Source: Anaeramoeba flamelloides (Eukaryota > Metamonada > Anaeramoebidae). Taken from it: 64,000 bases of DNA. The notes under the pieces are model-generated. The model saw only the letters and a program-made list of their open reading frames with translations, had not been told where the DNA came from and ran no database searches. The number at the start of each line of letters is the position of its first letter. Positions within the stretch are counted from its first letter, which is position 1. Of this stretch, positions 23,540 through 35,204 are shown piece by piece. Where the stretch lies: the NCBI GenBank assembly GCA_027625915.1, contig JANTQA010000057.1:7316001-7380000 (forward strand). Reading direction: 5' to 3'. Both the position numbers and the translations under genes were made by a program.

Positions 23540-23820
23540 AGTTTGTTTTTGGCTTTTGAGACAACAATACTGACGAAAGTAAAGTCCAAAGTGAGAGGAT
23601 CAAGTTTACTAATAAATTCAAATCAATGTTAGAAATTTTTTAATTCATTTTTCATTTTGAAAAATTTTTTACTTTGGCTTTAATTTAAAGCCTTCTTCAT
23701 TCCTCGGAATATTCAGAAACATTGCAAATTAGTTGGCCCTTCAAAATATTCTTTTTCAAGAACTGTTTTAAAAGTAGAGTCTACAAGATTTCAAAAATGG
23801 AAATTGAAATAAAAATTCTT
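23540..23820. other. Coding-like patch, strand ambiguous
   Basis: Less AT-rich than the flanks and open for 30-60 codons on both strands. On the minus strand it reads KTVLEKEYFEGPTNLQCF and, separately, LDPLTLDFTFVSIVVSKAK; on the plus strand it reads FNRSLFLAFETTILTKVKSK and FIPRNIQKHCKLVGPSKYSF. Probably the remains of one gene; the strand could not be settled. Confidence 0.3.
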
Positions 23821-24254
23821 TATGATTTTTTTGAATTTATCAGTAATTCTCAGATCCATATCTTTCAAGAGTAAAGAAAACTTATTGAAGGTTTATAAAA
23901 AGAAATTGTTTTGAATATTATTTAAAAAAAAGTATCTAATAAACCAATCTGTTAGTTAAAGTGTAAAATAAGCTAAAATTATGTTTTACCATCAAAAAAA
24001 GATTATTCAAAATAATAAATGATCAAAATCGAATTTTTAAATGATATTTGAAAATTAAATTGAAAAAATTAATTACTACCTTTTTTTTTTATCTATAAAG
24101 CTTGTTTGAATTTTTGGGTTTTTTTTTAATGAAAAGATATTAAATCAGACAAAACAAAATTACTGAAGATTTGTTTTATCAAATATTATCACCAGGGTGA
24201 TTATTATTCGGTTGAACAAATTCAATAGATAAAAATAATGTAATAAGTCTAAAA

Positions 24255-24745
24255 AAATTGTTTCTTTGATATGTCTTTGAAATTAAAAGTATATAAACTA
24301 AATTTCATTATAAATTTCCCAATTTTTTTTTTATTTTTTTTTTTTTTTTGCTTTTTTTTATTTTATTTTTATAAGAAAAACAAATATTTCTACAGTATAG
24401 AACCGAATATTAAAATCGCTATTTTTCTATTATAATAGATAACTTCAATTTATAAAAATATTTATTTACAAAATTTAGATTTTTGTTGGGTCAATGATTT
24501 TGAAATAGAGTTTACTAAAATATTTCTCTATATTGTTTTTTTTTTTAAAAAAAAAAATACCTAAGGTTGTTTAACAGATTAAATATTGATTTTTTATTTT
24601 AAATATTCAGGTTTTCTATCTTAAGAACCCAAAAAAAGTAAAAAAAAAAATAAAATAAAAAAAAAATTGGGACATTTATAAGGAAATTTAGTTTATATAC
24701 TTTTAATTTCAAAGACATATCAAAAAAAAAGAAATTTTTAGTATC
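24255..24745. repeat. Foldback element with about 115-bp arms
   Basis: 24255-24365 is the reverse complement of about 24620-24745. Both include TTTGATATGTCTTTGAAATT, AAAAGTATATAAACTAAATT and a CCCAA followed by a long poly(T). The spacer is about 255 nt. A related end is seen at 34428-34455. Confidence 0.8.
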
Positions 24746-24782
24746 AATTTATGAAAAGAATGGTTAATTTTTTCTATAATAA

Positions 24783-25072
24783 AGTCAGTTTCACTTTTAA
24801 GGTACAAACTTTCAACGAAAGTTAAGGCACAAAAAATTCTCAAATTAATGCAAAAAATTTGGAATTCTTTTTTTTTACAATTTATTCTACTAGAATCTGA
24901 AGTTTGCGCCTTAATTTGAGATTTTTTTTGTGCCTTAAATTTCGTTGAAAGTTTGTGCCTTAAAAGTGGAACTGACTGTACTAAAAATTCCAAATTTTGT
25001 TCCACAATTCAGAATTTTTTTACTCAAATTTCGTTCGAATTCGGTGCCTTAAAAGTGGAACCGATTGTAGTA
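24783..25072. repeat. Nested foldback with GTGCCTTAA repeats
   Basis: 24783-24850 pairs with about 24905-24985 (CACTTTTAAGG, CAAACTTTCAACGAAA, AAGGCACAAAAAA). The right arm is then partly repeated directly at 25037-25070 (GGTGCCTTAAAAGTGGAAC). The 98-codon minus-strand frame crossing it (24709-25005) is an effect of the symmetry. Confidence 0.75.
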
Positions 25073-26316
25073 AAACAATACTCTTTTGAAAAAAATTAAA
25101 TATTTTACAAAAAAGTTATAATAATGATGAATTTATCACACTCAGATCTAAAATACAATTTAGATTTTTCGAGAATTTACTTTCAAAAACATATTGATTA
25201 TCGAAAGAATCATTAGAATCATTTTTTCTTCAAAAAAATTTGGTATCAGAAAATAAAAATAAGTTGTTTAAGACTTTAGAAACTAGAAATTTTGTTTTTT
25301 TTTTTTTTCACTCAAAATATTTTCTTTAGGATTATTAAATAATAAAAATTTTTTTAAATCAAAAAAAAATATATATTAGATTTTTTTTTTTAAATTTAGA
25401 ATAATAATTCAAATCATTTTTTTTTTTTTTGAATAATTAATTTCGAAAATTCTACAGGAAAAAATTATTTCTAAAGTGTGTGTTTTTTTTTCAATTGTTT
25501 TTGTAACAAGAATGTATGCTTTTAATTGGGGGGCGATTTAAGGATAAAAAAAATGTTAAAACAGAAATTTCACAAAACTGGCATAAAGTCACAATAAAAT
25601 CAAAATATTCTCAGGAGCATACAAAAAAAAAAAAAAAAAAACTTATTTTAGTCAAAAACAAAAAAAAAGAAAAGAATTACATAGCTGCAAAGATTTTTTT
25701 AGAATATTGACAGGTAAGAACAAAATGTTAAAATAATAATAATACAATTCATTAGTCTAAAAAAACCCAACACGAAAAAAAAAGAAAAAAAAAGTACCAA
25801 ATTCAAAGTATTCAAAAAGAACGAACTTTTATATTGGGATAATAAAAATCCCAAAACTTTTTGTTTAAAAAAAAACAGAAAAGAGATACATTTTTCAAAT
25901 TCGAGTGAATTCTTCATTTAATTAGTGTCAAAAAGTACTTTTAAACCCACTTTCCTTTTATTCTATATTTATTAATATTATCCAGATTGTTTAAAATCAA
26001 TTTTTTTTTTTTTATTCTTTTATATTAAGAAAAATGATAAATAAATATAAAAAAATAATTTGTTGATTTTATAGTTAATTAAATGTTTTTTTTTTTTAAG
26101 AATTATTGAAAAACATTTTTTTTATTTTACAAAATTTCAGTTAGTTCTTTGAAATCTTCTCAAAGCTTATACTAAAATTCTTTTTACACTTAAAATAATT
26201 AAGAAAAGAAAAAGAATTTTTTTTTTATTTGGAACCGATCGAAAAATAAAAAAGACTTGAGTATTTGTGATCTCAAAAAATTTATTTTGAATAATGGTGT
26301 CTGATTTTTTCATTTA

Positions 26317-26846
26317 ATGGGTAATTCAAAGTAAGAAGGAAAATTGTTTATTACATGTTCTATAATATTTTTCCAACAATTGTATAATTAATTCAGGAAA
26401 AAAACCAGATCTTCACAAGATCATTTTATCATTGAAATCTTGGGTTTTATTCATTTTGATCTCTTTATTTTCGGTACTTTGAGATATAATATAATTCTTT
26501 CAATTTAAAAACAACAATAAAAAAAACGGTATTAGTTATTATAGTCATCTCTAATTAATTTTTAACAAGAACTTGGGTTTTTTCAACAAATATTGACTGT
26601 TATATTTTTGAGACTATGCAATAAAAAATACCAATTATTAATTGGAAAGAAGATAGTATCTTAAAAAGGATATTTTTACTTTTGAAACATGATGATTTAT
26701 AATATATAGATTGTTGACAACGACAAGAAATATCTTTTAGTTTTTTACTCATTCCAAGTGCAACCAACCTTAAGGATCTGAAAACTCACAAACAAGATTT
26801 TTAATTCCAATTATTCAGCACAAAAGTATTACTTTGAATTACCCAT
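26317..26846. mobile_element. 530-bp element with 18-bp perfect terminal inverted repeats
   Basis: Left end 26317-26334 (ATGGGTAATTCAAAGTAA) and right end 26829-26846 are exact complements. The interior has no transposase-like frame. A segment at about 26400-26560 matches, in reverse, 10440-10650, which overlaps the third exon of the Atg8-like gene. The layout suits a non-autonomous DNA element. No clear target-site duplication was found. Confidence 0.6.
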
Positions 26847-27013
26847 AAAAAAGGGTTTTTTTTGAAAGGTTTCACACTAGTTCTTCAAAAAAAAAAAGAG
26901 ATTTCATTGATTTCTATTTCAACATAAGATGATTATTACTTTGGTAAAAAAAAAAACAGAACAAAATATTCATTTTTTATAAAGTTATTCTTGTTTATTT
27001 TTGGTTTTGATAG

Positions 27014-29264
27014 ATGCAAAAGAAACTTGTTTTAATTTTACTTTTACTTTTACTCCAATCCTTTTTAACGATTAGGTTTGTTTTTGCTTCAAAAAAAAAA
27101 AATTTAATTTTGGTGACTCAATAAGCATGTTTCGACTTGCAAAAAAAAAAATAAAAAAACAAAATTTATTAATATTTTTTCTTCTTTTCTTGAATGGACG
27201 CGAACAAACCAAAAACTTTAAAAAACAAAACAAAACAATAACCAAAACCAATAAAGTCGATGTGAAGAATGTTTAGAATTGATTGGCACTGATTTTGCGA
27301 TCAATACCCATGTCGAAGATGATCAGTGGAACATTCAGATGAGCAGGATTGGAGACGATGAATTTGTAGGCATCTGGGACGGTGTTGGGAGTTTAAACGA
27401 TGAGGAATACAACATCTATGGCCAAAGGTTTGGTCTCAATCTAGACGACGAAGAGGTGGGATGTTTCAAAATGGGCGAAGAGTTTGTGATTAGCCAAAAC
27501 ACGAGCACGTATCACGAAAGCCCCTCTGTTGCCACGATTTCACAAACGCGCTTTGTTGTTGCGTATGAAGGGTATGGGCAGGTTGAGGAGAACTACGACG
27601 ACATCTACGTGAGGGTCTTCGAGTTTACCACGGGCGAAGATCTTGCGCCAATTGCCGTTGGTGAAAGCGTTATTGCGAACAATTTCACTGAAAGCTCGCA
27701 GAGGAAGCCAAAGGTGATGGCCATCTCTGAGGATCGCTTTCTTGTTGCCTGGGAGAGCACGAACCAGGACGACTCTGGAAGAGGCATCTTCAGCCAAGTG
27801 TTTGAATTCCAAAGCGGTGGGAACGAAATTGTCAAGGTTGGGAAGGAATTCCAAGTGAACACAAACTCTGAAAATTCCCAGCACAACGCAGATGTGTCTC
27901 TTCTTGAAGTGAATTCCAGCTACTATGCAGTCTATGTCTGGGCAAGCGATCACGCCTCCGATTTGGATGTCTATGGACAAATCTTTAACGTTACAGACAC
28001 AACGCTTACGCCCACCAAGGTTGGATCGGAATTTAAAGTGAATTGGGACGCCGAAAAGAGCCAAGAGCACCCAATTGTCGTTGGCTTGCAATCTGGCAAA
28101 TTTGTCGTCGTCTGGGAGTGCTCAAACAACACGGAGAACATCATCGGGCAATTGTATCAATTTAACGAGACGGGCACACCGGCAAGGCAAGGCGATGATT
28201 TTAGAATCAACACTTACACCAAGGACGATCAAACAAGGCCAAATGTGATGAGGCTGGATCAGGATCGGTTTGTGGCTGTCTGGCAATCTCTATATCAAGA
28301 CAACTCCAACACGGGAATTTTTGCCCAGGTTATCGAAATATCACTTACAAATGAGCCTGTTTTTGTTGGGCAGGAAACCCAAATAAATGATTACTATTTG
28401 AAAAATCAGGACTTGCCTGTCGCCGTTTCCTTTTCCTTAAATGATTTTATTGTCGGCTGGAATTCAGTGGATCAAGACGGCGACAGTTATGGCGTCTTTG
28501 GCCGGAGGGTGCAAATCGGCGACAACAGTGCCCCTTATTTACATAAATCTTTAACCGACCAAAAATGGCAAGCAGGCACTGCAATGTCTTACAAGTTTGA
28601 TGATGATTGCTTTGTTGATGATGACGGCGAACAGTTAACGTATTCTTCCCTGTTGTCCGACGGAAGTGACCTTCCGGATTGGATCACTTTTAATAGCACA
28701 ACCAGAGAATATCTTGCAAGCGTACCTGATGATCTTTGCCACCAGAATTACACTATCCAAGTTTTCGCTAAGGATCATTGCCAAGAGACCTCTTCAAATT
28801 ACCAATTACAAATTTACAATCTCCCGCCAACAGTTGGATCGGCTATTGATGCTGTTGAAATGTATTCTGGCCAAGTCATAAAATATACTTTGAACCAGGA
28901 TTCCTTCGTCGACCCAGAGGGTACTAACTTGACTTATCATGCCTACCATACCCTTTTTGAGCCTTTGCCAGATTGGATCATTTTCGATGATATCAACCTT
29001 GAATTCACTTTCAACACCCCAATTGAATCAAGTTCGATTTCAAATGTTACAGTAGTCGTAAATGATAATTGTAATCAATCAGTCTATCAAGAATTTTTAG
29101 TAACAGTAAAATATCAAAAGCAAATAGAGGTAATACAAATATCAACAAACAACAAAGATTCAAATAATAAAAATTCTACAACAGCTGGATTGGTGATTCT
29201 CCCGATATTCTTTTTAATTGCCTTTATATTAATAACTTATTATTTCAAAAAGACTAATAAATAA
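27014..29264 (+). CDS. Secreted/type I membrane protein: seven-repeat propeller plus two cadherin-like domains
   Basis: Exon 1 (27014-27075) encodes a signal peptide, MQKKLVLILLLLLLQSF. The intron 27076-27256 (GTTTGT...AAAG) splits a Ser codon, and exon 2 runs to TAA 29264, giving about 689 residues. Seven repeats of 55-62 residues follow. Each begins G-x-E/D-F-x-I/V-N, then Q-x-x-P, a D-x-F-V-V-x-W core and a G-x-Q-x-F end, which suits a seven-bladed beta-propeller. Two dystroglycan-type cadherin-like domains come next (DNSAPYLHKS..., LPDWITFNSTTREY; and DPEGTNLTYH, LPDWIIFDD). A transmembrane helix (VILPIFFLIAFILITYYF) and a short basic tail close it. Likely cell-surface adhesion or ligand binding. 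The propeller part is markedly less AT-rich than the 3' end. Start and signal peptide are well supported; the long intron could hide a small exon. Confidence 0.85.
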
Positions 29265-31289
29265 TTTTCATTTTGGAATTTTTTTTTCTTTCTTTCTTTC
29301 TTTCAATGTGTTGATTTATTTCGAATAACGTTCATTCAAAACTATTTTGTTTTTTGGTTGTTCTGAATTCGTACAAATAATTTATTTAAATTGACTTTGT
29401 AGGAATTAATGTTATCTAATAACAAATATAGTATCTCTTTGTTTATTTAAACAAAAATTTAAAATTTTTTATACAATTAAAAATGATTAAAAGAAAAATA
29501 ATATTATTATTTTGTTTTTTATTTTTTGAGAAATTTTCCTTGATTACTCCTTTCTCTCAGGAAATTGAAAGGTAAAATAATAAAAAAAAAATCCTGCAAT
29601 TTCATTTGATTTCGACATAATTTTGTTTTTTTTTCATTTTTTTATGTTTCATTTTAGCCAAATTGGTTAGATTCAAAGGCATTAATAAAATTTATTTTAA
29701 ACACGTTTTACTATTAATTTTTGCAAAATACAAACAATTGGTTTTTTTTTATTACATTTTTTTTTTTTAAGATTTGTAAAAATTTATGAAATGAATTTAT
29801 TATTACGATTTAAATATAAATTTCATTCAATCTATTAACTAGAGAATTGTGAAGTTACTCAATTTGAAGTTTTCAAATCTAGATAGCGTCAAGATAGAGA
29901 TAGTTTTTAGAAAATTTTGAAAGTTAATTTAATATTTTATAATAAATAATGAGTCTTATAAAAAATGGGAAAGTAAAATGAGAAGGTCAAAAATAATGAA
30001 AGGGGTAATATAAATTATTTTTGTAAAGTAAATTTGTAAATGTGGGCGATTTTCGATTATTTAGTTTTGACCCACCTTTTTCTTAAAGCTTATTTAGTGT
30101 TATTAGTAAAAAGTATTATATGGTTAAAATTATAGATTTATTTTGTATCCAATTTCGTCAATAATTTATTGGTATTCTTTTTAAATTTTTATTTGAAGTT
30201 AAAAATTTTGATTTTCTTGTTTTTTTTTTTTTTTTTTCAAGCTGTTTATTCCTTTCTAGGTTTTTAGTATATCTTCTAGTTTGAAGTGAACTTTTTTACA
30301 CTATCAGTTTTCATTGAACAGTATAATATGTTTTCTAATTTACTCCTTTCCCCATATTTATATGTTCTATTCAAATCTTTACATTATGATTTATGTTTTA
30401 AATAGTATTTTCAATTTTTTCCCCATTTTAGTAAGGCTGTTTTTCTTTGAATTTTTTCTTGGGATTATCGTTGTTCTAAGATAATTGTTTGATCTTTCTA
30501 TCGGGTTTTTGCTTGTCCTGTGTATTCAGCAGGCAAATAGTTTTTATTTGGTTATGAAAATGATAATTTTATTTTATATATATATATATATATATTAATT
30601 ATTTTTATTCTTCTCTTTTTTTTTTTTTTGATAACTTTTCTTTAATTGCTCATTTCTCTAAATAAATAAATTAAATGAGATAAATTTTTTTCAACTTCTA
30701 GTTTTTTTTTTCGCTTCAGAGTTATTCTACTTGGTTACGTTTGGTTTTAATTGGAACTTCAAGAACTTTTTTTTTATTTAATCTTTTTAGATGTTTTCCG
30801 TATAATTTTCTCTATTTAGCCCATTTTATCGCCTTAATTTTTGGAATATATTTTAGATAAATTTTTTCTTTTTTTAGTAACTAAATTAAACAAGAATTAT
30901 GTTCTTTAAAATGTACATAAAAAACTATTCATCGAATTATTATTAATTTAACTTATTTATTAATAAATATATACTAATTATTAAGTTTAATTCAATAATT
31001 TTACCCTAAATAAATATTTTATTGATGAGTGTTGTCAAGATTTTTTTACTTTTTAGAATACAAAAAAATTATAATCCCAAAATTTTATTCTATACCATAA
31101 AATTATTTTAATATTTGATTAATAAGTTAGGATTACTGGAACTCAACTCCATTCCAAAAATTATTGCACACCGAAAATCAAAAATAGGCAAAATAAAACT
31201 CAATTTATTGTATTTTTCCAAACCTAATACAAAATCACATTAAGTTACCCGGTATTAATGTTTTAATAAGTAATCATTTTAATCCAAAT
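29265..31289. other. AT-rich intergenic region
   Basis: Nothing firm. A TA microsatellite lies near 30574-30596. Less AT-rich, T-rich patches at 30420-30560 and 30700-30840 (+) can be read as hydrophobic protein with stops, but no start, splice chain or family was found. Confidence 0.5.
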
Positions 31290-31650
31290 AAAAGAAAAAA
31301 ATATAAAATAAAAAATGGTGTGTCCAAAATAATGAAATGAGAGGAAAAAAAATGTATTGGTGAATTTGTTGAAATTTCACCAACAATTGTTGATCAATGA
31401 AATGATAAGATACCATTGATTGATTGTATGTGATTTTTCAATTTAACAAACTCAGCATGGACCTTCTATCAACGATCGAAAAAAAATTCCAGAACTATCA
31501 AAACAGATTATGTCGCTGGAAAAAAGGAAACGAAAACAAAACAAAAAAGACAAAAAATGAAATAATTTGTAAAATCAAAATTCTTTCTAAATTAAATTTA
31601 AAATGTAGTATTGTTATTTTTTCAAATGTTTAAACTGTGTCAAAATTTTT
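31290..31650 (+). repeat. Dispersed repeat R8, copy 1, with open frame
   Basis: Aligns with 41030-41390 in the same orientation: TTGATCAAT, TGTATGTGATTTTTC, ACCTTCxATCAA, then a decayed match. In this copy a frame from ATG 31459 reads MDLLSTIEKKFQNYQNRLCR with protein-like codons and runs to 31633. The other copy is broken at the same place. It could be a fragment of a dispersed gene family; no homology is recognised. Confidence 0.6.
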
Positions 31651-34600
31651 GGAATATAGTTTAAATTATCTGTGAAATTTGATATTTTGGATACGGATTT
31701 ATTGTTTAAATTTGTCCTTAATCAGGTTAAATTGATTTAAAATACAAAGAAACATTGAACAAACAATTGGAAAAAGTTTTAGAAGTGAAATTTTTCGATA
31801 TATAATCTTCCCATTTGGCATTTTTTGGAAAATATATAAAGTTTTTTCAATGTATTTTTTTAAAAATTGCTAATATTTTGACATTTTTAATTGATTTTAT
31901 TTATAGCAAACTCTATTTCAAAATCATTTACTAGACTGAAATAATAAATTGGAAAAAAAAAAAAAAACAATATCATTTAGTATTCAAAAAAAAAATATTT
32001 AAATCTGATTTGTAATTCACTTTTAAATCAGTCTTCAAGTAAAAAAACTGAGATTTAAAAAATTAAAAAATTAAAACCAAAAAATAAAAAAAAAAATGTG
32101 AATCACAATTGTTGAAATGAGCCTTATGGATTATTTTTTATTGAACTTTCACTGAAAAAAAATTAACAAGAAGATTTTTTACTAATAATTCAATTCAATT
32201 TAAAAGAAATTACAAAAATTCTCAATTTTTTTAATTTATTATTTGTCTTTTTGAAGAAATTTTTATTTGTTCTTTTGTAAAAAAAAGTAATAAAAAAGGA
32301 AAAAAAATAAAAAAAAAAAAAAAAAAATTTCCAAAATTAAATAAAAAATTCTGATCCAAAAAATCAAAAATATTTTTTTAACAAGATTAAAGGATAAAAC
32401 TCTCGAAACAGTGTCCATTGATAGTATAAATAGAGTCAATTCTTAGAAAAAATAATGTATTTTATTTTTTTTGTATTTTTGAAGGGAGGAAAAAAAATTT
32501 CCTCTTACAACAATAATTTCAAAATTTTAATAGAAATGTCTATAAAGAATGAAAACTAGTTTAAATTAAATATATTTTTATAAATTCGAAAAAAATGTTG
32601 TGGAAATACATGTTAAATTTAATAGGTATATATACTGAATATTTAATAATGAGTATTATTCTACTTATTTCTTCTGTATTCTTAAAATATCAATTCAAAA
32701 AATAATTTATTTTGTTTTAAGTGTTTTTTTTTCCACTTTAAAATATATTGAGTTGTAAAGGTTTTTTTAGTCAAATCAATTTTTTTACTTTATTTGAGAT
32801 ATTTTTTGATGTAAATAACAAACTATCAACACGTATGTCAACGTTTTGTAAGTTTAGACCCGATCCCAGTTACAAATTATAAAATTATTATTTTTCTCGC
32901 AAATAATCCCAATTTTGGTAGATTATCTTTTTTTATTTTTTTCGCTTTCACAGTATTTATTAGTTGTAATATAATGATATAACTATTATAATTGTTTTTT
33001 AAAATGGTTTATTTTCTTTTTTTTTATATCTTCTCGTCGCTTCCAAACTATATTTTAAGCATAGATCCCAAGTTTGTTTTACAAATTTTTAGTTAATGTT
33101 TGATAAGGAACTACAAAAAATGTTTCTTCTTTTTGATTTTGTAACTTGTAAAGGTAATCTCGTATTTAATAAACATCTAGATTATTTGTTTCAATATATT
33201 TTTTTCAAATGTGCTTTTTTTTTCATGCAATGAAGCACAGGTTATATTTTGTTTTGATACTAAAAAACAAAAAAATAGAAAAAAAGTAGATTTTCTTAAT
33301 CAAAAACAAAATTTTCTTTTAGAATTTTTTATTGTATCACACTTTTCTGATTTTTTTAAAATAAATATATTTTACACAATAAAGTTGGATAAATCACGAT
33401 TTCTTATTGATATCAAAAATATATCTTTTTTATATTGTTATAACTAATATTAGTTTCAAAGTATCTAGTTGAAAAAAAAATAAAAATATTCTTAAATTTC
33501 ATCCAAGAATTGAAATCTATCTGGTAAAATTCCTCACCTTTTTTTCACCTTGAAGTATTAGTATCACGATACCTAATTATATAATCAAAATTTGTCCTAA
33601 TTATGTATAAATGGTATTAACACAGCATAGTTTAAATAGCTCAAAAATATCTATGATAAAACCTATTGCACAAAATAAATTATTACATTTTTTAGTAAAA
33701 ATCACTATTAAAAATATTCCTTATAGAATTTTTTTTTTTTAATTCCTTTTCCAAATCAAAAAATAGAAACCAAAATAATAGTATTTCAGAATTAAAAAAG
33801 AATGTCTAGATCTTCTAAAAGTAACTATTTTTTGAATTTTTGAATTTCAAAGATTAACCCAATAATCATCAACATGAAAACCCCAAAGATTGGTTAGTTT
33901 TGTTTCCTTTTTTTAGAAATCTAATTGCAACATCAATGTAAACTATCTTTCATAATAATTGGCCCATTAAAAATCAAATTTTAAATAAAAAAATTATTAA
34001 TAATTGAAGTTATCTATTATAATATAAAAATTTAAATTTTAATATTCAATACTATACTCAAGAGATATTTATTTTTTGTCTAAAAATAAAAGAAAGAAAA
34101 ATAAAAAAAACTGTTAAAAAAAATTGGGCCAATTTATTTTGAAAGAAGCATTACATGAAAAATAGAAAATTTAAATAAGTAAAAAAACCCATTTATCGAT
34201 TCTCGTTCCATTTGAATAACTAAATATAATCTCTTTTTCATGTTTGAAACCAAATTTTGTATTAATTCATCTGTTACTTCTTTCAATTTTTTCATTTTCA
34301 TTTTCCATTTTAACAAAACACTTTTGAAAAAATAAAAAAGAGAAAAAATGATTTATTTGCAAACTTTTCTTTGTGAGAGGAAAAACTTCAAAATGTTACA
34401 AAAGCAATTCATTATTCAAATGTAAGGTGGGCCATTTATTATGAAATTTAGTTTATGTTCTCAATATTTCAGAAATAATTTTACCAATAAAATCTATTGG
34501 TTTTTTATCTAATTTTAAAAAAAAAATGAATTTTTTACCAATTAATCTACATTTCGCCACAATTTTAAGAAATATATCTTACAACTTTGGAGTCTGAATA

Positions 34601-35204
34601 TTGATAATTCAACCTTTAAATTTGTCTTGAAGTGTATATTTTATTCTGAAATTGTTGGTTTTTTTACTAATACAATAGATCATTATTTAATTGATAAGGA
34701 TCAACAAATAGAACTACTTTACACATCCATTTTTTTAGAGACATTTGAACCATGCCACACTAAAATGTTTTAAACCCAATAAAAACATACTTTAATCAAA
34801 GGATTTACCTTGGTATTAGACTAATCCCTTAAAAAAAAAAAAAAGTCAAAAAAACAAGAAAAAAAAAATGTGGTTCAAATTACTGTTCTGTCTGAAACTG
34901 TAGCTGTTTCCACCATTAATGAAACAGAAATAATAAAAGGAAAAAAATAATGAAAAATAACTTTTATTTTTTGAGAATTTGACAAAATTTGAATATTATT
35001 TTTTTAAAGAAAATTTTTTCATAAATGTGTTTCTATATTTTCTTATTGATTGTTATTTTAATACATTAATAAACCAAATTAAGAAAATTATCATTTAGTT
35101 TTGAAAAAAAAAATTTGAAAATAGTATTTAAAAAGGAGGTATTGAAAAAAAGAATAATATTTAAATATATAGAACATCAGAAAGAAAGGCCCAAATAATA
35201 AGAT
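31651..35204. other. AT-rich intergenic region with coding-like scraps
   Basis: No gene is supported. Protein-like frames without a family occur at 33098-33447 (+; MFDKELQKMFLLFDFV, continuing in another frame), 34190-34316 (-; KLKEVTDELIQNLVSNMKKR, followed by a GT) and 34670-34950 (+; NVVQITVLSETVAVSTINET). Each could be an isolated exon or a relic. Confidence 0.4.

Noticed and set aside
24709-25005. 98-codon minus-strand frame
   Set aside because: It runs straight across the arms of a foldback; its two halves mirror each other in DNA and no protein family fits.
25516-25710. 64-codon plus-strand frame beginning MLLIGGRFKDKKN
   Set aside because: Only the first 36 residues look protein-like, the rest is poly(A)-derived Lys, and no splice sites or family support it.
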